From NCBI GenBank assembly GCA_965365655.1, contig CBDUCN010000102.1, positions 1 to 15,305 of the forward strand: DNA of 15,305 nt, written 5' to 3'. This document shows, piece after piece, positions 7,187 to 13,410 of this stretch. Source of the DNA: JBFHNV01 sp965365655 (lineage in GTDB: Bacteria; Pseudomonadota; Gammaproteobacteria; HK1). Each line of letters begins with the position of its first letter. The first letter of the stretch is position 1. A program made the translations under genes and the position numbers. The notes under the pieces were generated by a model, which worked only from the letters and a program-made list of their open reading frames with translations, was not told where the DNA came from and ran no database searches.

Positions 7187-8185
7187 ATGCAGATCGAAGC
7201 GCCCTACCTGCTGTTCCTCGGCGACGCGCCGGACATGCTGGCCGCGAAGGTGGCCATCGGCATCAAGCAGTGGCGCCCGGAGAAGTGCGCCGGGCAGATG
7301 CGGCTCGACGGGTGCAACGCCGACTGCGGCCTCACCGACATGAGCATCGAGGACGCGAAGGCGGCCGGCGTGCGCACGCTGGTCGTCGGAGTCGCGAACC
7401 GCGGCGGCGTGATCGCCGAGAGCTGGGTGACGGTGCTGGTGCAGGCGCTGGAGGCGGGCATGGACCTCGCGGCGGGCCTGCACAACCGCCTCGCCGACGT
7501 GCCGGCGCTGCGCGACGCCGCGGATCGTCTCGGCCGCAAGCTGTTCGACGTGCGTCACCCGCCGCGCGCGTTCTCGGTCGCGAGCGGCGAGAAGCGCCCG
7601 GGCAAGCGCCTGCTGCCGGTGGGCACCGACTGCTCGTGCGGCAAGATGTACACCGCGCTGGCGCTGGAGAAGGCGCTGCACGATCGCGGCGTGAAGGCCG
7701 ACTTCCGCGCGACCGGCCAGACCGGGATCCTGATCGCGGGCGGCGGCGTCGCGGTGGACGCGGTGGTCGCGGACTTCATCTCCGGCGCCACCGAGTGGCT
7801 GTGCCCGGCGAACGACGACGACCACTGGGACCTGGTGGAGGGGCAGGGCTCGCTGTTCCACGCGTCCTTCGCCGGCGTCAGCACCGGCCTCATCCACGGC
7901 GCGCAGCCCGACGCGCTGGTGCTGTGCCACGAGCCCACGCGCACCCACATGCGCGGCCTGCCCGGCTACCCGCTTCCCGACCTCGCCGAGTGCATGGACC
8001 TGAACCTGCGCGTCGCGCGCCTGACGAACCCGGACGTGCGCTTCGTCGGCGTGTGCGTGAACACGTCGGCGCTGCCCGCGGACGAGGCGAAGCGCTACCT
8101 GGAGGACACGGCCAAGCGCCTGGGTCTGCCCGCGGTGGATCCGGTGCGCGACGGCGTCGCGCCGATCGTCGACGCGATTCTGTGA
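7187..8185 (+). CDS. dgcN: DgcN-type D-glutamate N-acetyltransferase (DUF1611 family)
   Basis: This 332-residue protein of the DUF1611 family contains an N-terminal Rossmann-like part (about 1-130), with GVRTLVVGVANRGG at 61-74. A C-terminal P-loop domain follows, its Walker A-like loop GTDCSCGKMYTAL running from 146 with Lys153 at its end. Downstream lie ADFRATGQTGILIAGGG (171-187), DLVEGQGSL (215-223) and LCHEPTRTHMRG (246-257). Characterised DgcN transfers an acetyl group from acetyl-CoA to D-glutamate, the first step of D-glutamate catabolism. The adjacent enolase-superfamily gene, the known DgcA partner, makes this role much more likely than a generic DUF1611 function. ATG 7187 is chosen because GGAGA sits 6 nt before it; a GTG 21 nt upstream would place that site inside the gene. 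It is the first gene of the rightward D-amino acid cluster. The reaction is inferred from family and context. Confidence 0.85.
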   Translation: MQIEAPYLLFLGDAPDMLAAKVAIGIKQWRPEKCAGQMRLDGCNADCGLTDMSIEDAKAAGVRTLVVGVANRGGVIAESWVTVLVQALEAGMDLAAGLHNRLADVPALRDAADRLGRKLFDVRHPPRAFSVASGEKRPGKRLLPVGTDCSCGKMYTALALEKALHDRGVKADFRATGQTGILIAGGGVAVDAVVADFISGATEWLCPANDDDHWDLVEGQGSLFHASFAGVSTGLIHGAQPDALVLCHEPTRTHMRGLPGYPLPDLAECMDLNLRVARLTNPDVRFVGVCVNTSALPADEAKRYLEDTAKRLGLPAVDPVRDGVAPIVDAIL

Positions 8186-8250
8186 ACCGTCCGCGAAGCG
8201 CTCACGTGCTCCGGACTCGACGGGGACGCGGCGGTGCGGGTGCACGCCGG

Positions 8251-8326
8251 GACCGGGGCCCCGGGGAGCGGTCTCGCGCACAGACACGCCGCGGCCGCGC
8301 CGCGGACCGGGCGCACGCGCCGGTCC
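8251..8326 (+). repeat. Cluster of hairpins in the dgcN-dgcA gap
   Basis: The 184-nt gap between dgcN and dgcA holds three successive inverted repeats: GACCG/CGGTC (8251-8255 with 8269-8273), CCGCGGC/GCCGCGG with a 3-nt loop (8289-8305), and a stem of about ten pairs with one bulged G (8304-8326, outer arms GGACCGG and CCGGTCC). None is followed by a U-run. They could attenuate read-through or set relative expression of the two genes; GC content alone could also produce some of them. Confidence 0.3.
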
Positions 8327-8369
8327 CGGCTCCGGCCTTCCCGGCAACGCGCCGCGCGGCGCCGGCACG

Positions 8370-9350
8370 ATGACCCGCCTCACCGTCGACGACGAGCGCT
8401 GGCCGATCCGCGGCACGTTCACGATCTCGCGCGGCAGCAAGACCCACGCGCACGTCGTGACGGTGACGCTGGACGCGGACGGCCACCGCGGGCGCGGCGA
8501 GTGCGTGCCGTACGCGCGCTACGGCGAGACGGTGGACAGCGTGCGCGCGGCCATCGAGGGGCTGCGCGGCGAGCTCGAGGCGGGACTGGACCGCCAGGCC
8601 CTGCAGCAGGCGCTGCCGCACGGCGCGGCGCGCAACGCCGTCGACTGCGCGCTGTGGGACCTCGAGGCCAAGCGCAGCGGCACGCCCGCGTTCGCGCTGG
8701 CCGGGCTGCACGCGCTGGCGCCGCCGGTCACCGCGTACACGCTGAGCCTGGAGACGCCGGAGGCGATGCGCGCGAGCGCCGCCGCGAGCGCGCACCGCCC
8801 GCTGCTGAAGATCAAGCTGGGCGGGGCCGGCGACCTGGAGCGCGTGCAGGCGGTGCGCGAGGGCGCGCCGCAGGCGAAGCTGGTCGTGGACGCGAACGAG
8901 GGCTGGAGCGCCGCCGACTACGCGCGCCTCGCGCCGGCCCTCGCCGAGCTGGGCGTGATCATGATCGAGCAGCCGCTGCCGGCGGCGGACGACGCCGCGC
9001 TCGCGGGCGTCGAGCGCCCGGTGCCGGTGTGCGCCGACGAGTCGTGCCACGATCGCGCGTCGCTGCCGGCGATCGCCGGGCGCTACGACATGGTCAACAT
9101 CAAGCTGGACAAGACCGGCGGGCTCACCGAGGCGCTGGCGCTGAAGCGCGAGGCCGAGGCGGCGGGTCTGGGCATCATGGTGGGCTGCATGCTGGCCACG
9201 TCGCTCGCGATGGCGCCGGCGCTGCTGCTGACGCCGGGCGCGTCCGTCGTCGACCTCGACGGCCCGTTGCTGCTGGCCGCGGATCGCGAGCCGGGCCTGG
9301 TGTTCGAGGACGGGCGCATCCAGCCGCCGGACCCGGCGCTGTGGGGCTGA
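8370..9350 (+). CDS. dgcA: DgcA-type N-acetyl-D-glutamate racemase (enolase superfamily, dipeptide-epimerase-like)
   Basis: This 326-residue protein has the full mandelate racemase/muconate lactonising enzyme fold: a capping domain (about 1-115) and a barrel (about 116-326). The active-site set is complete. The K-x-K motif is Lys147/Lys149 in LLKIKLGG; the metal ligands are Asp174 (VVDANEGW), Glu200 (MIEQPL) and Asp223 (CADES); the opposite base is Lys245 in NIKLDKTGG. DLDGPLL at 295-301 is the usual L-Ala-D/L-Glu epimerase-type ending. Two lysines on opposite faces fit a 1,1-proton transfer, as needed to interconvert N-acetyl-D- and N-acetyl-L-glutamate. By sequence alone it could be a peptidoglycan dipeptide epimerase; the neighbouring dgcN decides for DgcA. 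ATG 8370 is the natural start by homology, but no Shine-Dalgarno sequence is visible and the 184-nt gap leaves room for a separate promoter. Confidence 0.85.
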   Translation: MTRLTVDDERWPIRGTFTISRGSKTHAHVVTVTLDADGHRGRGECVPYARYGETVDSVRAAIEGLRGELEAGLDRQALQQALPHGAARNAVDCALWDLEAKRSGTPAFALAGLHALAPPVTAYTLSLETPEAMRASAAASAHRPLLKIKLGGAGDLERVQAVREGAPQAKLVVDANEGWSAADYARLAPALAELGVIMIEQPLPAADDAALAGVERPVPVCADESCHDRASLPAIAGRYDMVNIKLDKTGGLTEALALKREAEAAGLGIMVGCMLATSLAMAPALLLTPGASVVDLDGPLLLAADREPGLVFEDGRIQPPDPALWG

Positions 9351-9465
9351 CGCGAATGGGGCAACGGCGCGCCCGCGTGAATTGCGCCACGACGGGCGCC
9401 CGCGCGGACGCGGCGCCGAATCGAACGCCGGCGTGCGGCGTGAACCGGTCAACGAGGATCACCTG

Positions 9466-10320
9466 ATGGGACGCATCGTGTACGTGAATGGCGAGTTCCT
9501 GCCCGAGGAGGACGCGAAGATCTCGGTGTTCGACCGCGCGTTCCTGTTCGCCGACGGGGTCTACGAGGTGTGCTCGGTGATCGACGGCAAGCTGGTGGAC
9601 AACACGGCGCACCTGAAGCGCCTGCAGCGCTCGCTGGACGAGCTGGACATGCCGCGCCCGGCCAGCGACGAGGAGATCGCGCGCATCCAGAAGGAGATCG
9701 TCGCGCGCAACCACGTCGTCGAGGGCACCGTGTACCTGCAGGCCACGCGCGGCGCGGCGGATCGCGACTTCGCGTTCCCGAAGGACGCGAAGCCGGGCCT
9801 GGTGGTGTTCAGCCAGGCGCGCCCGGTTCTGGACACGCCGGCCGCGCGCACCGGCATCAGCGTGATCACGGTGCCGGACATCCGCTGGAAGCGCCGCGAC
9901 ATCAAGACTGTGGGGCTGCTGCCCGCGTCGATGGCCAAGCAGCAGGCGATCGAGGCCGGCGCGAACGACGCGTGGATGGTCGAGGACGGCTACGTCACCG
10001 AGGGCAGCTCGAACAACGCGTACATCGTCACCGCCGACGGCACGGTGGTCACCCGTCACCTCGGCAACGAGATCCTGCACGGCATCACGCGCGCCGCGGT
10101 GCTGCGCCTGTCGGACGAGCACGGGGTCGCGGTGGAGGAGCGCGCGTTCACCGTGGACGAGGCGCTCGCGGCGAAGGAGGCGTTCATCACCAGCGCGTCC
10201 ACCTTCGTGCTGCCGGTGGTGCGCATCGACGGCCACGCGATCGGCGACGGCACGCCGGGCCCGGTCGCGAAGCGCCTGCGCGAGCTGTACATCGAGCGCG
10301 CACGGGAGACGGCGGAGTAG
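9466..10320 (+). CDS. dat: D-amino acid aminotransferase (PLP fold type IV)
   Basis: This 284-residue enzyme has the usual length of D-alanine transaminase and aligns with it throughout. Lys147, in RRDIKTVGLLP, is the PLP Schiff-base lysine. Glu179, in VTEGSSNNAYIV, contacts the pyridine nitrogen, and LHGITR at 204-209 binds cofactor phosphate. Tyr33 (ADGVYEV) and Arg100 match the substrate carboxylate trap of the Bacillus enzyme. The histidine two residues after that arginine in Bacillus is Phe102 here. The enzyme swaps the amino group between D-amino acids and 2-oxo acids, typically making D-glutamate from 2-oxoglutarate. Next to dgcN and dgcA this would funnel mixed D-amino acids into D-glutamate for breakdown; the reverse direction, making D-amino acids for peptidoglycan, is the alternative. 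The ATG at 9466 has a GAGG 8 nt upstream; the frame runs further back but without protein-like sequence. Confidence 0.9.
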   Translation: MGRIVYVNGEFLPEEDAKISVFDRAFLFADGVYEVCSVIDGKLVDNTAHLKRLQRSLDELDMPRPASDEEIARIQKEIVARNHVVEGTVYLQATRGAADRDFAFPKDAKPGLVVFSQARPVLDTPAARTGISVITVPDIRWKRRDIKTVGLLPASMAKQQAIEAGANDAWMVEDGYVTEGSSNNAYIVTADGTVVTRHLGNEILHGITRAAVLRLSDEHGVAVEERAFTVDEALAAKEAFITSASTFVLPVVRIDGHAIGDGTPGPVAKRLRELYIERARETAE

Positions 10321-10370
10321 CCGTCACGCGGCATCCCGCGCGCCCGGTCCCGCCCGCGGCGGTCGCGTGG

Positions 10371-11195
10371 ATGATCGCGGCGATGTCGGCGATCGCGGTC
10401 GTCGACGCGCTGGCCAAGCAGCTCGCGCTCAGCCTGCACGGCGTGCAGGTCGCGTGGGGCTACTTCGTGTCCATGCTCGCGTGCCTGCTCGCGGTGGCCG
10501 CCGCGCGCGGGGTGCCGCCGGCGGCGCTGCTGCGCACGCGCCGCCGCGGCCTGCAGGCGCTGCGCGCGTGCTGCCTCGTGATGTCGCTGTCGTGCCTGTT
10601 CTTCAGCCTCGCGTGGCTGCCGCTCGCGGCCGCGACGACGATCGGCTTCACCTCGCCGCTGTTCGTGGTCGCGCTGTCCGGCCCGCTGCTCGGCGAACGG
10701 GTGGGCGCGGCGCGCTGGGGGGCGGTGCTGCTGGGCCTCGCCGGCGCGCTGCTGGTCGCGCGCCCGGGCACCGGCCTGCTGCACTGGTCGGCGATGGTCG
10801 CGCTGCTGGGCGCGTTGTTCTTCGCGTCGTTCAACCTGATCACGCGCATGCTGGGCGCGGGCGAGCGCCCGGTGGCGACCCTGTTCCACACCTTCGGCAT
10901 CGGCGCCGTGCTGCTCAGCCTCGCGGTGCCGCAGGTGTGGCGCCCGGTGAGCACGCAAGGCTGGCTGCTGTTCGCGAGCGGCGGCATGCTGGGCCTGTTC
11001 GCCCACTTCGCGATCGTGCGCTCGCTGAGCATCGCCGACGCGTCCGCGGTCGCGCCGCTGAACTACGTGCGCCTGCTGTGGGCCACCGCGCTCGGCTACG
11101 CGATCTTCGGCGACGTCCCGGACGCCGCGACCGTCGCCGGCGCCGCGATCATCGTCGCGTCCGGGTGGTACGTGCTGCGCGCGGGACGCCGCTGA
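10371..11195 (+). CDS. EamA-family (DMT) transporter linked to the D-amino acid genes
   Basis: This 274-residue integral membrane protein consists of two EamA repeats, about nine to ten helices in total. The first repeat ends with PLLGERVGAARWGAVLLGL, and the second ends with VRLLWATALGYAIFGDVPDA. Family members move amino acids, metabolites or nucleotide sugars across the inner membrane, many as exporters. Its position just after dat suggests a D-amino acid or related acid as cargo, which is inference only. The start is uncertain. The frame is open from inside dat, but the first ATG after the dat stop is at 10371 with no ribosome binding site, and the first helix seems to begin slightly earlier (around PAAVAW). 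GGAG at 10314-10317 overlaps the end of dat but has no ATG, GTG or TTG in frame at a normal distance. Confidence 0.82.
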   Translation: MIAAMSAIAVVDALAKQLALSLHGVQVAWGYFVSMLACLLAVAAARGVPPAALLRTRRRGLQALRACCLVMSLSCLFFSLAWLPLAAATTIGFTSPLFVVALSGPLLGERVGAARWGAVLLGLAGALLVARPGTGLLHWSAMVALLGALFFASFNLITRMLGAGERPVATLFHTFGIGAVLLSLAVPQVWRPVSTQGWLLFASGGMLGLFAHFAIVRSLSIADASAVAPLNYVRLLWATALGYAIFGDVPDAATVAGAAIIVASGWYVLRAGRR

Positions 11196-11214
11196 GCGCG
11201 CCGGCGCCTGCCCG

Positions 11215-12096
11215 TCACGCGAGGTCGAGGATCGCCTGCGCGAACGCCTGCGGCGCCTCCTGCGGCAGGTTGTGGCCGATGCGTCCCCACAGGCGGCGCT
11301 CGTACGGGCCGTCGAAGTGCGGTGCGTGGGACTCGCAGCCGTCCAGCGGCATCACGCCGTCGCCCTCGCCGTCGATCGCGATCGTCGGGACCGTGATCCG
11401 GGGGCGCGCGGCGAGGCGGCGCTCGGTGTCCTCGGCCGCCGGGTCGCCGGCCGCCAGCGCGTAGCGGTGGCGGTAGGAGTGGATCACCACGTCCACGAAG
11501 TCCGGATTGTCGAACGACGGGGCGGTGCGCTCGTAGTCCGCGTCGTCGAACGCCCAGTACGGAGACCACAGCTTCCACAGCAGCCGGCACAGGTCGTGGC
11601 GGTTGCGCTCCAGGCCGGCCCGTCCGCGCTCGCCGTGGAAGTACCACTGGTACCAGTAGCGGTGCTCGTTCTCCGGGATCTGGGGCGTCGCCGACGCGGC
11701 GATGTCCTGGATGTTGTAGCCGTTGCCGGTGACCAGCCCGCGGCAGCGCTCCGGCCACAGCGCGGCGACGATGCACGCCGCGCGCCCGCCCCAGTCGTAG
11801 CCGGCGAGGAACGCGTCGGGGACGTTCAGCGCGTCCATCAGCGCGAGCAGGTCGTGCGCGAGCACCGCCTGCTGGCCCGAGCGCGGCGTGTCGTCGGACA
11901 GGAAGCGGGTCGGGCCGTAGCCCCGCAGGTACGGCACGATCACCCGGTACCCCCGCTCCAGCAGCAGCGGCGCGACCTCCGCGTACGCCTCCACGTCGTA
12001 CGGGAAGCCGTGCAGCAGGATCGCGGCCGGCCCGGCCGCGGACCCCTCGTCGTGATAGCCGACGTCGAGCACGCCGGCCTGGATCTGCTTCAGCAA
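11215..12096 (-). CDS. Alpha/beta hydrolase with Asp nucleophile (epoxide hydrolase-like)
   Basis: This 293-residue protein has a full alpha/beta-hydrolase core. The oxyanion-hole motif is LLHGFPYD (27-34). The nucleophile elbow is AGYDWGGRA with Asp101 followed by Trp102. The likely acid is Asp246 (or Asp242) in IDGEGDGVMP, and His275 sits in RIGHNLPQEAP. A helical lid at about 140-215 is rich in Tyr and Trp, including Tyr149 and Tyr208, which could activate an epoxide ring. Asp-Trp at the elbow is the epoxide hydrolase/haloalkane dehalogenase pattern rather than the Ser of esterases, so epoxide hydrolase is the best guess; the true substrate is open. No ATG or GTG fits the N-terminus. A TTG at 12096 is preceded by a perfect GGAGGT at the right distance and gives the start MLKQIQAGVLD. 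The gene is cytosolic and diverges from the MocA-like gene. Confidence 0.85.
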   Translation of the reverse strand: MLKQIQAGVLDVGYHDEGSAAGPAAILLHGFPYDVEAYAEVAPLLLERGYRVIVPYLRGYGPTRFLSDDTPRSGQQAVLAHDLLALMDALNVPDAFLAGYDWGGRAACIVAALWPERCRGLVTGNGYNIQDIAASATPQIPENEHRYWYQWYFHGERGRAGLERNRHDLCRLLWKLWSPYWAFDDADYERTAPSFDNPDFVDVVIHSYRHRYALAAGDPAAEDTERRLAARPRITVPTIAIDGEGDGVMPLDGCESHAPHFDGPYERRLWGRIGHNLPQEAPQAFAQAILDLA

Positions 12097-12100
12097 CGCA

Positions 12101-12106
12101 ACCTCC
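12101..12106 (-). promoter_or_regulatory. Perfect Shine-Dalgarno site deciding a TTG start
   Basis: On the minus strand GGAGGT, a full match to the 16S rRNA anti-Shine-Dalgarno end, ends 4 nt before the TTG at 12096. It is the strongest ribosome binding site seen in the window and fixes the start of the alpha/beta hydrolase gene despite its rare start codon. Confidence 0.75.
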
Positions 12107-12222
12107 AGGACACCTGTCTTCGATTCCGCCGCGCGCGCCGGCCTTCCGGCCCGTCCGCTCGCCGTCGCCGCGCACGATCGCGCGGCGTCCGCCGGGCGGT
12201 GGCGCACGGCCCGCGCCCAGCG

Positions 12223-12252
12223 ATTATGCTGTGCCGCGCCTCGATGACTCAA
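12223..12252 (-). promoter_or_regulatory. Sigma-70-like promoter of the alpha/beta hydrolase
   Basis: On the minus strand TTGAGT (12252-12247) is followed after 18 bp by CATAAT (12228-12223), matching the -35 and -10 consensus at four and five of six positions. It is the best promoter-like pair in the window and lies in its most AT-rich spot, about 127 bp before the TTG start. Confidence 0.5.
12225..12230 (+). promoter_or_regulatory. Candidate -10 box of the Gfo/Idh/MocA gene
   Basis: TATGCT on the plus strand overlaps the -10 of the divergent hydrolase promoter by four bases, 73 bp before the GTG start. No good -35 is seen. If both are used, polymerases for the two divergent genes would compete for the same DNA. 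Confidence 0.3.
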
Positions 12253-12303
12253 AAACCGGCCGCGCGCGGCGCCGCGGCCTTCATGACCAGGGGGAGACAA
12301 CAC

Positions 12304-13374
12304 GTGAGCGAGAGCACGATCCGGGTCGGCGTGGTGGGCGCCGGCGGCAACACCCGCAAGCACCACATCCCGAAGCTGCAGGCACAGAAGGGCGTCGAGG
12401 TGGTCGCGGTGGCGAACCGCACCCGCGCGTCGGGCGCGCGGGTCGCGAAGGAGTTCGGGATTCCGGGCGTGGCCGATCACTGGCAGCAGATCGTCGAGGA
12501 CCCGGACATCGACGCGGTGTGCATCGGCACCTGGCCGTACCTGCACGCGCCGGTGACCATCGCGGCGCTGGAGGCCGGCAAGCACGTGCTGACCGAGGCG
12601 CGCATGGCGATGAACGCGATCGAGGCACAGGCGATGCTCGCGTGCGCCCGCGAGCACCCCGGGCAGATCGCGCAGGTGGTGCCGGCGCCGCACACGCTGG
12701 CGCTGGACCAGACCATCATGGACCTGATCGGCGACGGCTTCGTCGGCGACGTCATCCAGGTGGACGCGCGCATCAAGGCCGGCGCCGACTTCCCGCAGTG
12801 GGACAGCGCGCTGCACTGGCGCATGGAGCGCGAGTTCTCCGGCAACAACATCATGACCATGGGGATCTGGTACGAGGCGATGATGCGCTGGGTCGGGCCC
12901 GCGTCCAGCGTCAGCGCGATCGGCCAGACCGTGGTGCGCCACCGCCGCGACGCCGACGGACGGCGCGTCGCGATGACGATCCCCGACCACGTGGACGTCA
13001 CCGGCGCGCTGGAGCAGGGCGGACAGATGCGCCTGTGCGTGTCCGGCGTCACCGGCCACACGCCGGCGCCGGACGAGGTGTACATCTACGGCACCGAGGG
13101 CACGCTGCGCGTCGGCCCCGGCGACGTGGGCGGCTCCGCGTTCGCGCTGTTCGGCGCGAAGCGCCGCGGCAACAAGGGCCTGGTGCCGTTGCGCGTGCCG
13201 GTGAAGAAGCAGGGCGGCTGGCGCGTGGAGGAGGAGTTCGTGAACGCGGTCCGCGGCCGGGAGCCGGTGAAGCTCACCGACTTCGCGACCGGCGTGCGCT
13301 ACATGGAGTGGACCGACGCGGTCACGCGCTCGCTGCGCACCGGCGAGCGCGTGATGCTGCCGCTGGACGTGTGA
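12304..13374 (+). CDS. Gfo/Idh/MocA-family protein with atypical active site
   Basis: This 356-residue protein has an N-terminal Rossmann NAD(P) domain (about 5-125), opening with VGVVGAGGNTRKHHIPKL. The C-terminal alpha/beta domain (about 128-356) contains DEVYIYGTEGTLRV at 257-270. Family members oxidise or reduce sugars and cyclitols. However, the catalytic signature is missing. The EKP motif after GKHVL reads EARMAMN, so the Lys position is Ala99. In the motif normally written DxGxH, the Asp and His positions are Thr185 and Trp189 (TMGIWYEAMMRW). It may therefore bind dinucleotide and a ligand without standard dehydrogenase chemistry, or use another mechanism. The GTG start at 12304 has GGAG 7 nt upstream; the open frame extends far upstream through the antisense of the hydrolase and is not coding there. 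It diverges from the hydrolase gene, so the two may share a pathway. Confidence 0.88.
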   Translation: MSESTIRVGVVGAGGNTRKHHIPKLQAQKGVEVVAVANRTRASGARVAKEFGIPGVADHWQQIVEDPDIDAVCIGTWPYLHAPVTIAALEAGKHVLTEARMAMNAIEAQAMLACAREHPGQIAQVVPAPHTLALDQTIMDLIGDGFVGDVIQVDARIKAGADFPQWDSALHWRMEREFSGNNIMTMGIWYEAMMRWVGPASSVSAIGQTVVRHRRDADGRRVAMTIPDHVDVTGALEQGGQMRLCVSGVTGHTPAPDEVYIYGTEGTLRVGPGDVGGSAFALFGAKRRGNKGLVPLRVPVKKQGGWRVEEEFVNAVRGREPVKLTDFATGVRYMEWTDAVTRSLRTGERVMLPLDV

Positions 13375-13381
13375 CGGCGGG

Positions 13382-13410
13382 GACGGCCGGCGGCGCCGCC
13401 GCCGGCCGTC
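13382..13410. terminator. Perfect 13-bp hairpin between convergent genes
   Basis: GACGGCCGGCGGC (13382-13394) and GCCGCCGGCCGTC (13398-13410) are exact complements with a 3-nt GCC loop. It begins 7 nt after the MocA-like stop codon and its right arm overlaps the stop codon of the converging EamA gene. No U-run follows on either strand. Its strength and placement suit a bidirectional terminator or a 3'-end stabiliser. Confidence 0.55.

Noticed and set aside
11198..11207. GCGCCGGCGC palindrome between the EamA gene and the hydrolase
   Set aside because: It has no loop and no U-run, so it is a poor terminator; a 10-bp GC palindrome is expected by chance here.
12258..12279. 7-bp stem GGCCGCG/CGCGGCC with an 8-nt loop in the leader of the MocA-like gene
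   Set aside because: It is too short and too GC-biased to stand out from background, with no relation to the ribosome binding site.
11272..12303. Upstream extension of the MocA-like frame by 344 codons
   Set aside because: It runs through the antisense of the hydrolase and the intergenic promoter region; real similarity starts at the GTG 12304.
12097..13059. Upstream extension of the hydrolase frame by 321 codons
   Set aside because: The extra part is antisense to the MocA-like gene and lacks protein-like features; the perfect ribosome binding site fixes the TTG start.
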